Of a stretch of DNA of 64,000 nt, positions 37,346 through 46,040 are shown one piece after another (the first letter of the stretch is position 1; each line of letters opens with the position of its first letter). Below the pieces are notes generated by a model. The model had not been told where the DNA came from. It saw only the letters and a program-made list of their open reading frames with translations, and did no database searches. The position numbers and the translations under genes are program-made. Source of the stretch: Vibrio sp. DW001 (lineage in GTDB: Bacteria; Pseudomonadota; Gammaproteobacteria; Enterobacterales; Vibrionaceae); assembly GCF_029016285.1 (NCBI RefSeq), contig NZ_CP091976.1:1550001-1614000 (forward strand). Direction: 5' to 3'.

Positions 37346-39241
37346 ATGAGAGAACAGGTCGGTACGGCTGAATCTCAGCCGGCATTTTCCGAGCTGCTGA
37401 ATGACCAATTCAGCGTAGTTGAAGACGAATATTATCAACAGTGGCTTTCTGAACACCACAGCGTATTAGATGGACTAAAGTCCGCGTTGGTCATCGTCCC
37501 TATTGATGGCGTGTTGGTCACCGTCGGCACGCTGCACACTCAGTCGCCCTATTTTGAGCCCCTTGTTGCCTTAGCCGATGAGCAAACCTCCAGCCATCAA
37601 CCTCAGGTGGCGACGCTAAACGCGTCTGACCACGGCGAAATGTTTGCGTTGATTTATCCCCTTCGAGACGAAGATAACGAACTCATTGCCCTCATTGCTA
37701 TGGCGGTTGAAGTTAAAAGCCAGACAGAATTACAGAAGGTTTTAACGGCAGTGCAGTGGAGTAGTGCCGGGTTAGAAGTTGTTGAATATCAAAGGCGTCT
37801 TCAGATTGAAAAAGAACATCAATCCGGTATTGCTGAACGTGTAGATATATTGGCACGCGTTCTTGCTGAACCAAATTACTCGAGTGCAGCGGTAAGGCTA
37901 GTGACGGAACTTGCGGTGCTATTTAATTGTGACCGAGTGAGTTTAGGGGAATACAAGAATCATCGTTCTCGATTGAAACATCTTTCTCATAGTGCTCAGT
38001 TTGGTAAACGAATGAACCTAGTGCGCACAATAGAACAGACCATGGACGAGTGTATTGATCAAGGACAGTGCATCCGTTTTCCTCAAAACAACATTTCAGC
38101 AGGGCAAGCATCACCTCCTCCATTCTCGAAAGAGGTGGTGTTAGCACATAGCAAATTATCAGAACAACAAGGCGATGCGTGTGTTATGTCAATACCTGTC
38201 TACGCGGGTGGAGAGATTAAAGGCGCATTAGTTCTAGAGGGTAATCCTGATGTCCCTTGGTCCAGTGTGGAGGCTGATTTATGCCAAAGCATCGCAAGTA
38301 TGGTGATACCCGCTCTTGAGGACAAACGACTTAATGACAGGTGGCTATTACGCAAGATAGCAGATAGCAGTGCTAAGCAACTTGGCCGATTACTTGGTGC
38401 TGGGTATCTTGGTAGGAAGTTGTTTGTTATATCAGTGATCGGCTTGGGTATTTTCTTATATACCGCGGTGGGAACGTATCGACTCTCGGCTGATGCACGC
38501 ATAGAAAGTGCGACACAGCGGGCGATTGTGACTCCCTACGATGGTTACATAAAAGATGCATTTGTTAGAGCGGGTGATCTTGTTAAAGCAGGGCAACAGT
38601 TAGTCTCAATGGATGACAAAGACCTGCGCTTAGAAAGGCTTAAATGGCTAAGTGAAAAGAGCAAACTCAACAGACAATATCAGGAGGCACTTTCGGTAAG
38701 AGATAGGGCAAAAATCAATATAATAAATGCACAGTCTGACCAAGTTCAAGCCCAATTAGAACTGGTTAATAGCCAATTAGAGAGGGGGGATATAACCGCG
38801 CCTTTTGATGGGTTAGTCGTAAGTGGCGATCTTAGCCAACGGCTTGGTAGTGCGGTGTCAAAAGGTGAGAGCCTTTTGGAAGTCGCGCCTGTTGACAGCT
38901 ACCGTATACGTATGTTGATTAAAGAGAGTCGTATCGCAGATATACACCTGCATCAAACTGGGAATCTTTATCTGTCGGCTTTACCAGAAAGCTCGTTTGA
39001 ATTTGAATTGAGTAAAATAACCCCGCTCACTGAGACATTAGATGGTGCAACCTATTTTGTTATCGAAGGTGTGTTAAAAGAAAATGTCGCTATTAACGGT
39101 ACTTCTTCTGGTATTGCTTTGCTACAACCAGGCATGGCAGGGATTGGTAAGATTGTCATAGACGATAGATTGTTGTTCGAAATATGGACGCGTGAAATGC
39201 TAGAGTGGCTTCGCTTACGGATCTGGACTTGGTGGGGGTAG
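37346..39241 (+). CDS. GAF domain fused to a HlyD-type periplasmic adaptor
   Basis: The 631-residue protein has an N-terminal region of about 150 residues I do not recognise, then a GAF-like sensor domain (about 160-330: AAVRLVTELAVLFNCDRVSL, later MSIPVYAGGEIKGALVLEG). One membrane segment follows (about 358-377: KLFVISVIGLGIFLYTAVGTY). After it comes a HlyD/biotinyl-lipoyl adaptor: the half-motif AIVTPYDGYIKDAFVRAGD, a short coiled coil, and the second half GDITAPFDGLVVSGDLSQRLG, then a beta-barrel region. The sensor half would be cytoplasmic and the adaptor half periplasmic. It follows the giant gene by 272 bases and leads the four tightly packed transport genes; only nine bases separate it from the next gene. 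The architecture suggests gating of export by a cytoplasmic signal, which is my inference. Confidence 0.85.
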   Translation: MREQVGTAESQPAFSELLNDQFSVVEDEYYQQWLSEHHSVLDGLKSALVIVPIDGVLVTVGTLHTQSPYFEPLVALADEQTSSHQPQVATLNASDHGEMFALIYPLRDEDNELIALIAMAVEVKSQTELQKVLTAVQWSSAGLEVVEYQRRLQIEKEHQSGIAERVDILARVLAEPNYSSAAVRLVTELAVLFNCDRVSLGEYKNHRSRLKHLSHSAQFGKRMNLVRTIEQTMDECIDQGQCIRFPQNNISAGQASPPPFSKEVVLAHSKLSEQQGDACVMSIPVYAGGEIKGALVLEGNPDVPWSSVEADLCQSIASMVIPALEDKRLNDRWLLRKIADSSAKQLGRLLGAGYLGRKLFVISVIGLGIFLYTAVGTYRLSADARIESATQRAIVTPYDGYIKDAFVRAGDLVKAGQQLVSMDDKDLRLERLKWLSEKSKLNRQYQEALSVRDRAKINIINAQSDQVQAQLELVNSQLERGDITAPFDGLVVSGDLSQRLGSAVSKGESLLEVAPVDSYRIRMLIKESRIADIHLHQTGNLYLSALPESSFEFELSKITPLTETLDGATYFVIEGVLKENVAINGTSSGIALLQPGMAGIGKIVIDDRLLFEIWTREMLEWLRLRIWTWWG

Positions 39242-39250
39242 CGCAACGTT

Positions 39251-41392
39251 ATGTCTGCGACCTTATTTAGTCATTCTTGGTATAAAGTTGCCGACCTAAA
39301 GGTTCGCTTGCGAAAGCATGCGACCATTCACCGACACGTCTATCGTCAAAATGTATTTTATGTTCTGCAAGATCACGCGACGGGTCAATTTCAGCGTTTC
39401 ACCCCTCAAGCCTACCAACTTATCGGCCTGATGGATGGAAAGAACACCCTTCAGCAGATTTGGGATTCAGCTTGTGAAAAGTTAGGTGACGATCTTCCAT
39501 CTCAGGATGAAGTTATTCAGCTAGTTTCTCAGCTTAACAAAGCCAACGTTATTCAAACCAACGCCCTTCCCGATATCGAACAGTTGCAAAGAAGAAGAGA
39601 AAAGCTAGAAAAAGGCAAAATCGTTCAGCAGTTAAAATCGCCACTGAGTATAAAAATCCCACTCGTTGACCCTGAAGCCGTGTTAAACGCGACCTCGTTT
39701 ATCGCTAAGATTATATTTAGTAAATTTGGCGCGCTACTTTGGTTGGTTGTAGTTTTATTTGGAGGATCGTTAGCGATCATCAATTGGCAGGCACTTACAG
39801 AGAACCTAAGTGACAAGGTATTGGGTATCGACAACCTGCTAATTATGGCATTGGTTTACCCCATGGTTAAGCTAGTTCATGAACTTGGGCATGGATATGC
39901 CGTGAAACGATGGGGTGGAGAGGTGCATGAAATGGGGGTTATGTTATTGATCTTTATCCCCGTACCTTACGTGGATGCGTCCGCGGCTTCATCGTTTCGT
40001 AATAAGTATCAACGCATGTTGGTTGGTGCCGTTGGTGTGCTAGGAGAGTTGCTCATGGCCGCTATTGCGATGGTTGTTTGGGTCTCGGTTGAGCCCGGTC
40101 TAGTTCGTGCCATGGCTTATAATGTGATGTTAATTGGTGGTGTTTCTACCTTGTTGTTTAATGGCAACCCACTGCTAAGGTTCGATGCTTATTATGTGTT
40201 GGCTGACTTTCTGGAAATACCAAACTTGGGCAATAGAGGCAACCAGCAAGTCGCCTATTTACTGAAGCGATATGGTTTTGGGATGACAGGGTTAAAAACG
40301 ACGGCGCGTAGTCGAACTGAATCGGCCTGGTTAGTCGGTTACTCATGTTCCGCTTATATATACCGCCTGTTTGTCATGGTGGCTATCTCCCTATTTGTTG
40401 CATCGCAGTATTTTGTAGTTGGTGTGCTGCTTGCTTTTTGGTCCGTCTGGACCAGCTTATTTTCACCTATTATCAAAATGGTCTCTAAGCCTATGACAGA
40501 TCCACAAATGCGTGCAAAACGTACAAGAATATTTACGGTGTCGAGCCTATTTCTCGCCTGTGTTGCTGCTGGATTGTTTTTGGTGCCTTTACCCTATAAA
40601 ACGTATTCTCAAGGGGTGCTTTATGTTCCACAAGAAGCCTTTGTTCGAGTGTCGGTAAGTGGTTTTGTTGATCAGTTATTGGTTGAAGATGGTGCGCAGG
40701 TTTCTAGTCGTCAATCGGTTATTACAATGCGTGCACCCGATCTTTTGTCTCAAGTAAAGGTTCTGTCTGCCCAAGTACATGAGGCACGTACTCGTTATAA
40801 AGCAAGCGTCGGAGATCGGAGTGGTTCCGATATATTGTTACAGGAACTGAGATTTATTGAAAAAGAGCTGCAAAGGGCAAATGAAAGACTATCTGGGTTA
40901 ACGTTGAAGGCGACAGGTTCAGGTGAACTGGTTATTCCTAATAGAGACGGGATTGTTGATCGTTTCTATAGACGAGGTGAGGTACTTGGTTATGTTGTGG
41001 ATTACAAAAACTTGCCACTGACTGTTATGATCTCTGAAGACGACATTGATCGAGTTAGAAACCAGACCCGAGGTGTATCGTTTCGTTTCGTTTCTCAACC
41101 TGATATCGAATATACGGGGTCGATATTGCGCCAAGTTCCCGCGTCAACTCAGCAACTGCCAAGTGCAATTTTGACCATTGAAGGGGGGGGCTCTATCGCA
41201 CTCGACCCTAATAGAGAAAGTGAACTACAAAGCTATCAGAGTTACTTTCGTATCGAATTAGATAGCTCCAATGCCTTAAAAAGACGATTTGATGAAAGGG
41301 TACATGTATTGTTTGTGCATGACCCAGAACCAATTATCTGGCGTTGGGTCCGGAATGTTCGCCGAGTTTTCTTAAGGCAGTTTGATGTATAA
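39251..41392 (+). CDS. PqqD-like / M50 site-2 protease / HlyD fusion membrane protein
   Basis: The 713-residue product has three parts. Residues about 25-110 resemble a PqqD-type peptide-binding winged helix (YVLQDHATGQFQRFTPQAY, then LVSQLNKANVIQTN). A multi-spanning membrane domain contains the metalloprotease motif H210-E211-L-G-H214 and, about 100 residues on, NGNPLLRFDAYY with D312 as the third zinc ligand, as in M50 site-2 proteases. After the last membrane segments a lipoyl/HlyD-like domain starts at about 454 (YVPQEAFVRVSVSGFVDQLL, later KATGSGELVIPNRDGIVDRF). All catalytic residues are present, so it may be an active protease. PqqD-like domains bind leader peptides in peptide-modification systems, so this one may bind the LEPR-XLL region. 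Its stop overlaps the SecA-like start by eight bases. Confidence 0.88.
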   Translation: MSATLFSHSWYKVADLKVRLRKHATIHRHVYRQNVFYVLQDHATGQFQRFTPQAYQLIGLMDGKNTLQQIWDSACEKLGDDLPSQDEVIQLVSQLNKANVIQTNALPDIEQLQRRREKLEKGKIVQQLKSPLSIKIPLVDPEAVLNATSFIAKIIFSKFGALLWLVVVLFGGSLAIINWQALTENLSDKVLGIDNLLIMALVYPMVKLVHELGHGYAVKRWGGEVHEMGVMLLIFIPVPYVDASAASSFRNKYQRMLVGAVGVLGELLMAAIAMVVWVSVEPGLVRAMAYNVMLIGGVSTLLFNGNPLLRFDAYYVLADFLEIPNLGNRGNQQVAYLLKRYGFGMTGLKTTARSRTESAWLVGYSCSAYIYRLFVMVAISLFVASQYFVVGVLLAFWSVWTSLFSPIIKMVSKPMTDPQMRAKRTRIFTVSSLFLACVAAGLFLVPLPYKTYSQGVLYVPQEAFVRVSVSGFVDQLLVEDGAQVSSRQSVITMRAPDLLSQVKVLSAQVHEARTRYKASVGDRSGSDILLQELRFIEKELQRANERLSGLTLKATGSGELVIPNRDGIVDRFYRRGEVLGYVVDYKNLPLTVMISEDDIDRVRNQTRGVSFRFVSQPDIEYTGSILRQVPASTQQLPSAILTIEGGGSIALDPNRESELQSYQSYFRIELDSSNALKRRFDERVHVLFVHDPEPIIWRWVRNVRRVFLRQFDV

Positions 41393-43379
41393 ACGCCCAC
41401 AAAGAATGCCCGCAACGGTGCTAGACAGACCGCAAAAAACAATTGTTCAACAATTATTGATGGTGCGTTGGTGGCGAAAGTTGACCTCTTTTTTTACCCG
41501 ACCAATTCGGTCTTCTGTACTCATTTACCGTCCATTGATGTGGCGTATTAACCGCAGTAAAAATCGATTGTTGATGCTGTCAGAGGAACAATTAACTGAG
41601 GAAATAGTTGATGCCAAATTAGCGCTGCGTAAATATGGGCTGACGAATGCTTTGGTGGTGAAAAGCTTTGCGTTGATCCGAGAGGTTGCCGGGCGAGAAC
41701 TCGGCATGTGGCATTTCGATAGTCAGGTACTCGGCGGTTTAGCTATTCTACATGGCAACATAGGCCAGATGCAGACAGGGGAAGGTAAAACGTTGACCGC
41801 AACATTACCGGTGGCAACAGCAGCCCTTGCCGGCATTCCAACGCATTTGGTCACTGTAAACGACTATCTAACGGCTCGGGACGCGGAATTGATGCTGCCT
41901 GTTTATACAAGGTTAGGTTTATCGGTCGGTGTGATTGTTCAAAACTTAACGGTTGATGAGAGAAAACAGCAGTACGCCTGTGACATCGTTTATTGTACGA
42001 ATAATGAACTGGCGTTTGATTATCTCAAAGACAGCATACAGCTCAAAGGAAAAACAGAAGCATTGCATCTGCATGCTGTCCGTATTCAACCGAATAGAAA
42101 AGAAAAGCCGCTCAATCAGTTGATGCTTCGCGGTCTGCATTTTGCCGTGGTTGATGAGGCCGATGGAGTATTGTTAGATGAAGCGAATACCCCATTGATT
42201 ATTTCTGGTGAAGAGGTGCCGCAAGAAGCTCAACAACAGGTCTATTCTCAGGCTATGGGATTGATTGCAAGTTTGAAGCAGGGCGAACACTACAAAGTGC
42301 TCAAGCAGCAAAGGCAGATAGAAATGACGACAACTGGGGAGAAATTCACCCTGCAACTCACGCAAGATCTTGGTCCGTTATGGAAAGGTAGAGTAAGGCG
42401 TTTGGAATTACTCAGACAAGCTCTCACAGCGTGGCATCTGTTTGAAAAAGATAAACATTACCTTATCCATGATGAAAAAATAGTTATCATTGATGAACAT
42501 ACTGGACGCATGATGCCAGACAGAACATGGGAAAGGGGCCTACATCAATTGATTGAAATTAAAGAAGGTTGTGAGCTTAGCGCACCGAGAGAAACGCTGG
42601 CCAGTGTCAGTTTTCAAAACTTCTTTCGCTATTATCATCACCTTTCGGGTATGACGGGCACGGCTGAAGAGGTAAAAAGTGAGTTATGGCAAGTCTATGA
42701 ACTTCCAGTTGTTGATGTACCAACCCACAAAACGAATCAAAGAAAACTGATACAACGGAAGGTCTATTTTGACGACCATGCAAAATGGCTGGCAATATCG
42801 GAACGAGTTACAGAACTGAAGGCTCAGTTGAGACCCGTGTTGGTTGGAACGCAATCCCTCGCCGCATCGGAATACCTGAGTGATATCCTAACCGGTGAAG
42901 GGATAGAACATCAGGTACTCAATGCGCGGCAAGATGAACAAGAAGCGGAAATTGTTGCACAAGCCGGTGACGCAGGAAAAGTGACTATTGCTACAAGCAT
43001 GGCGGGCCGAGGAACTGATATTAAATTAAGTGAAGAGGTCGATGTGCAAGGTGGACTGCATGTCATTATTACGGGCCTACATGACTCCTCACGAGTAGAT
43101 CGACAGCTAAGAGGCCGTTGTGCGAGGCAGGGAGACAAAGGTAGCTATGAATTTATGTTATCGTTAGAAGACAACGTATTAAGTGACCGATGGGCTTCGG
43201 TGCTACGAAAAACGGTGTATTTGCCTATCCCGCAGCGGCTAAAGAACCGTCTGATGTTATTCGGTATAAGGGTTTGTCAGCGACGGATAGAGCGGGATCA
43301 TGAAAGGGTCCGTAAAGCGTTGCTTCGCAGTGACGAAAGTAAGCAAGATCTTCTCTCATTTACTAATAAAAGGATGTAG
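41385..43379 (+). CDS. Shortened SecA-like translocase ATPase
   Basis: The 664-residue protein is a SecA paralogue. It has Walker A MQTGEGKT (K135), Walker B D257-E-A-D followed by GVLLDEANTPLIISG, the cross-linking domain motif IIDEHTGRMMPDRTWERGLH, SGMTGTA, MAGRGTDI (R542) and the final helicase motif QLRGRCARQGDKGSYEF. Housekeeping SecA has about 300 more residues after this point, carrying most of the helical scaffold with the two-helix finger, the wing domain and the zinc tail. Here only about 65 basic residues follow. The start is ATG 41385, overlapping the M50 gene in ATGTATAA; a TTG lies just before it. It is the only ATPase in the cluster and presumably powers export of the giant protein. 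Confidence 0.92.
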   Translation: MYKRPQRMPATVLDRPQKTIVQQLLMVRWWRKLTSFFTRPIRSSVLIYRPLMWRINRSKNRLLMLSEEQLTEEIVDAKLALRKYGLTNALVVKSFALIREVAGRELGMWHFDSQVLGGLAILHGNIGQMQTGEGKTLTATLPVATAALAGIPTHLVTVNDYLTARDAELMLPVYTRLGLSVGVIVQNLTVDERKQQYACDIVYCTNNELAFDYLKDSIQLKGKTEALHLHAVRIQPNRKEKPLNQLMLRGLHFAVVDEADGVLLDEANTPLIISGEEVPQEAQQQVYSQAMGLIASLKQGEHYKVLKQQRQIEMTTTGEKFTLQLTQDLGPLWKGRVRRLELLRQALTAWHLFEKDKHYLIHDEKIVIIDEHTGRMMPDRTWERGLHQLIEIKEGCELSAPRETLASVSFQNFFRYYHHLSGMTGTAEEVKSELWQVYELPVVDVPTHKTNQRKLIQRKVYFDDHAKWLAISERVTELKAQLRPVLVGTQSLAASEYLSDILTGEGIEHQVLNARQDEQEAEIVAQAGDAGKVTIATSMAGRGTDIKLSEEVDVQGGLHVIITGLHDSSRVDRQLRGRCARQGDKGSYEFMLSLEDNVLSDRWASVLRKTVYLPIPQRLKNRLMLFGIRVCQRRIERDHERVRKALLRSDESKQDLLSFTNKRM

Positions 43380-43384
43380 TCGTT

Positions 43385-44137
43385 ATGACCCATGCGTATG
43401 TATCAAGAAAAATTGTGTTGGCGCTGATATCGCTCGGAATAAGCCATCAAACTTTGGCGATTGATGCAAGCTTATTGGATGAGGCACAATTGAGTTGTTT
43501 GTTAGAACCGAGCATGACGGTAGAATTGAGCAGCTCAGTTCAAGGTGTGATTAAGTCGATAAAACCTCAGCGTGGTGATCAGGTTAAAAAAGGGCAAGTA
43601 GTTATGACATTAGACTCCACGGTAGAACAAGCAGCATTAGATACCGTGATTGCAAGGCTAGAGTTTGCGTCAAGAAAAGTTAAGCGAAATTCAGATCTTA
43701 TCAGAAAAAAACTTATCTCTGAAAACGAACAAGATGAAGTGTTGACTGAACAAAGACTTGCCGTTTTTCAAATGAAAGAAGCAAAAGTTCGGCTAAGTCA
43801 GCGTCGTACGAAAAGCCCTATAGCCGGTGTGGTTGTGGATCGATTAAAAGAGGCGGGTGAGTTTGTAGATGAAACGCCATTTTTGAAAATTGTCAGTCTA
43901 AATCCGATGCATGCTGAGGTGGTATTACCGGCGGAATATTACGGCACGTTACAAAGAGGGGCGTTGGTGACACTCTACACAAATAGTGATGATGGCTTTG
44001 AGGGTAAGATTAAGATCATAGACCCAATTATCGATGCGGCTAGTAATACCTTTGCTGTAACGATTGAACTTGATAATGAAAAACTGAAGTTAGCGGCAGG
44101 ACTCAGATGTAGAGTAACTTTTTCGCAAGATATCTAA
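43385..44137 (+). CDS. HlyD-family periplasmic adaptor (small)
   Basis: The 250-residue product starts with a likely signal peptide or membrane anchor (about residues 1-26, ending HQTLA before IDAS). A biotinyl-lipoyl half-motif (SSVQGVIKSIKPQRGDQVKKGQ), a helical hairpin of about 65 residues and the second half (TKSPIAGVVVDRLKEAGEFV) follow, then a beta-barrel domain (MHAEVVLPAEYYGTLQRGAL). This is the compact adaptor type seen with RND and type I systems. It would bridge the inner-membrane parts to TolC. It begins five bases after the SecA-like stop, with AGGA inside the end of that gene. It is the last gene of the operon and the third protein in it with a HlyD-type domain. Confidence 0.9.
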   Translation: MTHAYVSRKIVLALISLGISHQTLAIDASLLDEAQLSCLLEPSMTVELSSSVQGVIKSIKPQRGDQVKKGQVVMTLDSTVEQAALDTVIARLEFASRKVKRNSDLIRKKLISENEQDEVLTEQRLAVFQMKEAKVRLSQRRTKSPIAGVVVDRLKEAGEFVDETPFLKIVSLNPMHAEVVLPAEYYGTLQRGALVTLYTNSDDGFEGKIKIIDPIIDAASNTFAVTIELDNEKLKLAAGLRCRVTFSQDI

Positions 44138-44178
44138 CAGTTGTCATGTACCTAACTAAGAATTAGGGCTCAGCTAAA

Positions 44179-44481
44179 TTAGACTATTCCGCCTTCCGTA
44201 CGCTCGTCCTGACATTCAAAAGAGCCCATTTCGAACTCACGACAAACCCATGGGCGATTTTCGTAAATTGTGCACATCATGGTCTCTCTGTCTAGTGCCG
44301 AGCACTTACCGTCATCTAATTGGCGCATTGTCTCTGAACCCCAACGATCGACTTTTATATGTTCTTCAGGGACACCCGTATCAGTAAGAATCATGACCTC
44401 TAATCGACAGCAACAGGCTTTACAGTCTGAACAACTGATTGTGGGATCGGGTAAGAATTCAATATCAATGTGAGTGGTCAT
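44179..44481 (-). CDS. YkgJ-family cysteine-cluster protein (second copy)
   Basis: The 100-residue protein has the N-terminal cluster C17-S-D-C20-K-A-C23-C24-C25 and later cysteines in DGKCSAL, MMCTIY, WVCREF and FECQDE. This is the YkgJ/UPF0153 pattern, a probable metal-binding protein of unknown role. The Arg-Pro-Trp-x-Cys ending (NRPWVCREF) is typical. I start at the ATG at 44481; a TTG four codons upstream is possible but less likely. It converges on the secretion operon with 41 bases between stops, where I see no convincing terminator. Confidence 0.85.
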   Translation of the reverse strand: MTTHIDIEFLPDPTISCSDCKACCCRLEVMILTDTGVPEEHIKVDRWGSETMRQLDDGKCSALDRETMMCTIYENRPWVCREFEMGSFECQDERTEGGIV

Positions 44482-44627
44482 AAGAGTCAACAAGTTATAT
44501 GAGGGGGATAGAGTAGTTCAATTGAACTTTGGTGTCGAAACATACCGAGTATTTTTAAATATATACGTTAAAATTGTGCGTTAATCGTAAAGAGAAGTGT
44601 GTAACAGAGAGGGGCTAGTTAAGAAGT

Positions 44628-44674
44628 GTGGAATAAAAATAACATTGTGCGAGCAACGGAAGCCGAGCTCGCAC
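44628..44674 (-). terminator. Terminator of the cold-shock gene
   Basis: On the minus strand, GTGCGAGC and GCTCGCAC form a perfect eight-base-pair stem just after the csp stop. It is followed by AATGTTATTTTTATTCC, a T-rich tail. Confidence 0.7.
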
Positions 44675-44685
44675 GAATCCTAAAC

Positions 44686-44895
44686 TTATAACGGAGTAAC
44701 GTTAGCAGCTTGAGGACCTTTTTGACCTTCTTCAACGTCAAAAGAAACTTTTTGACCTTCAGCAAGAGTTTTGAAACCGTCAGAAACGATTGAACGGAAA
44801 TGTACAAATACGTCTGCACCGCCGTTGTCTTGAGAAATAAAACCGAAACCTTTAGATTCGTTAAACCACTTTACTGAACCAGTTGTCTTTGACAT
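44686..44895 (-). CDS. CspA-family cold-shock protein
   Basis: The 69-residue protein is a single cold-shock domain. It starts [20 protein letters not shown], with RNP1 KGFGFI and RNP2 VFVHF both intact, and ends [10 protein letters not shown]. It binds single-stranded RNA and DNA and melts RNA structure. I chose ATG 44895 because AAGGGTAA precedes it and the protein then has the standard CspA length; an in-frame ATG eight codons upstream would add MNLLKGNN. The region upstream (44896-45187) is AT-rich and empty, which fits the long 5' leader common in cspA-type genes. A terminator follows. Confidence 0.93.
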   Translation of the reverse strand: MSKTTGSVKWFNESKGFGFISQDNGGADVFVHFRSIVSDGFKTLAEGQKVSFDVEEGQKGPQAANVTPL

Positions 44896-45187
44896 GTTGT
44901 TACCCTTTAATAAATTCATTTTAAATTGCTATTGCACTGAGAGCATAAATTATTCAATGTAATTATGAAGCCAAGAAAAAACAAAGGATATAACATAAAG
45001 GCGATATTCTGAGGATTTACTTTTACTAAACATATTCATCAATAACCCTGTCTGCCAGAGCGACCATTATAATATAGTAGTTATTTTTATTGTAAAGTTT
45101 TACTTTTCTCGATTCTGTATAAACAAATTCGCCGTATTAATGGTGAGATAAGTAATAAAGTTATTGGTGATGAGTGCTTCAACTAAT

Positions 45188-45847
45188 TTAGTTGAACTTT
45201 GAATTAATTTCATTACCAGCATCTCGTATGATTTGAATTGGCGACATTATTACACCTTTGACTGCGCCTTCTGCAGCTTGGCGACTAAGTTGTTCGCTTT
45301 TGTCGACGATTTCATCAATCCTCGCGACAACAACAGGAATTTCTTTACGGAGATGCTGCGACTCTGTCAAGACTGCAGGAATAGTTTTTGTTCGGTATCC
45401 TTTGCTTTCTGCGACGACAACAGGAATTACTGCTGTCCTATAGCTCTCTAACTCAGACAGACTGTTTGGAATAGTTTGATTGTTGATAGTGTCCACTCTT
45501 TGTATTACTTCTGGCACGGTTTGAGTTCGGACAATGGCCACTTCTTTTAAGACCAAAGGAATTTTCTGGTCGACAGAGCGGACTGTTAGGTTTAGATCCT
45601 CCACCGTTTTATTCATTGCCTCTGCTACCAACAGCACCTCAGGAACCAAAACCTCTATACTCTCAGCTACTTTTAACCACTGATCCAATTTTAGTTGCTC
45701 TGCGCTTTTACTAATTTCGCTAACCAACTGTGGGTAAGTGTCAACAACGGTCGAAACGGTATTAGTAAAGGAGTAAATGGTATAACCGAGGTAAAAAATC
45801 GAGGTTGCAAGTAGTGCCTGAATGGCGATTCCAATCCGTGAAAGCAT
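45188..45847 (-). CDS. Membrane-anchored coiled-coil protein with IP(A/V)V repeats, function unknown
   Basis: The 219-residue product has one N-terminal membrane segment (about residues 5-28, IGIAIQALLATSIFYLGYTIY) and a long helical region outside. In the middle a motif repeats at roughly 14-18 residue spacing: TVPEVIQRVDTI, TIPNSLSELESYRT, VIPVVVAESKGYRT, TIPAVLTESQHLRK and EIPVVVARIDEI. Each copy has Ile/Val-Pro followed by a helix with Glu and Ser. The C terminus (VKGVIMSPIQIIRDAGNEI) is amphipathic. I do not recognise the family. A rod-like periplasmic or cytoplasmic spacer is possible. I start at ATG 45847; a TTG four codons upstream is an alternative. Confidence 0.65.
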   Translation of the reverse strand: MLSRIGIAIQALLATSIFYLGYTIYSFTNTVSTVVDTYPQLVSEISKSAEQLKLDQWLKVAESIEVLVPEVLLVAEAMNKTVEDLNLTVRSVDQKIPLVLKEVAIVRTQTVPEVIQRVDTINNQTIPNSLSELESYRTAVIPVVVAESKGYRTKTIPAVLTESQHLRKEIPVVVARIDEIVDKSEQLSRQAAEGAVKGVIMSPIQIIRDAGNEINSKFN

Positions 45848-46040
45848 AGTAATGTCCAATTTATTTTCTGTTAGTCCATTTTAACTTCGCAATCGGCATC
45901 CTTGCCCATTGATGTTTGTTTAGTCGAGCACAATCGAGCTGACAAGTTATTTAATAGTCACAATGTGTTATGACATCATTATCTAGCTAGCAGGAAACGT
46001 CAAGGTACCCAAATCAAACAACAGAGAATTACTGCTTGGC

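Noticed and set aside
41385..43379. Housekeeping SecA
   Set aside because: Too short by more than 200 residues, lacks the C-terminal domains, and lies in a secretion operon; a paralogue is the better call.
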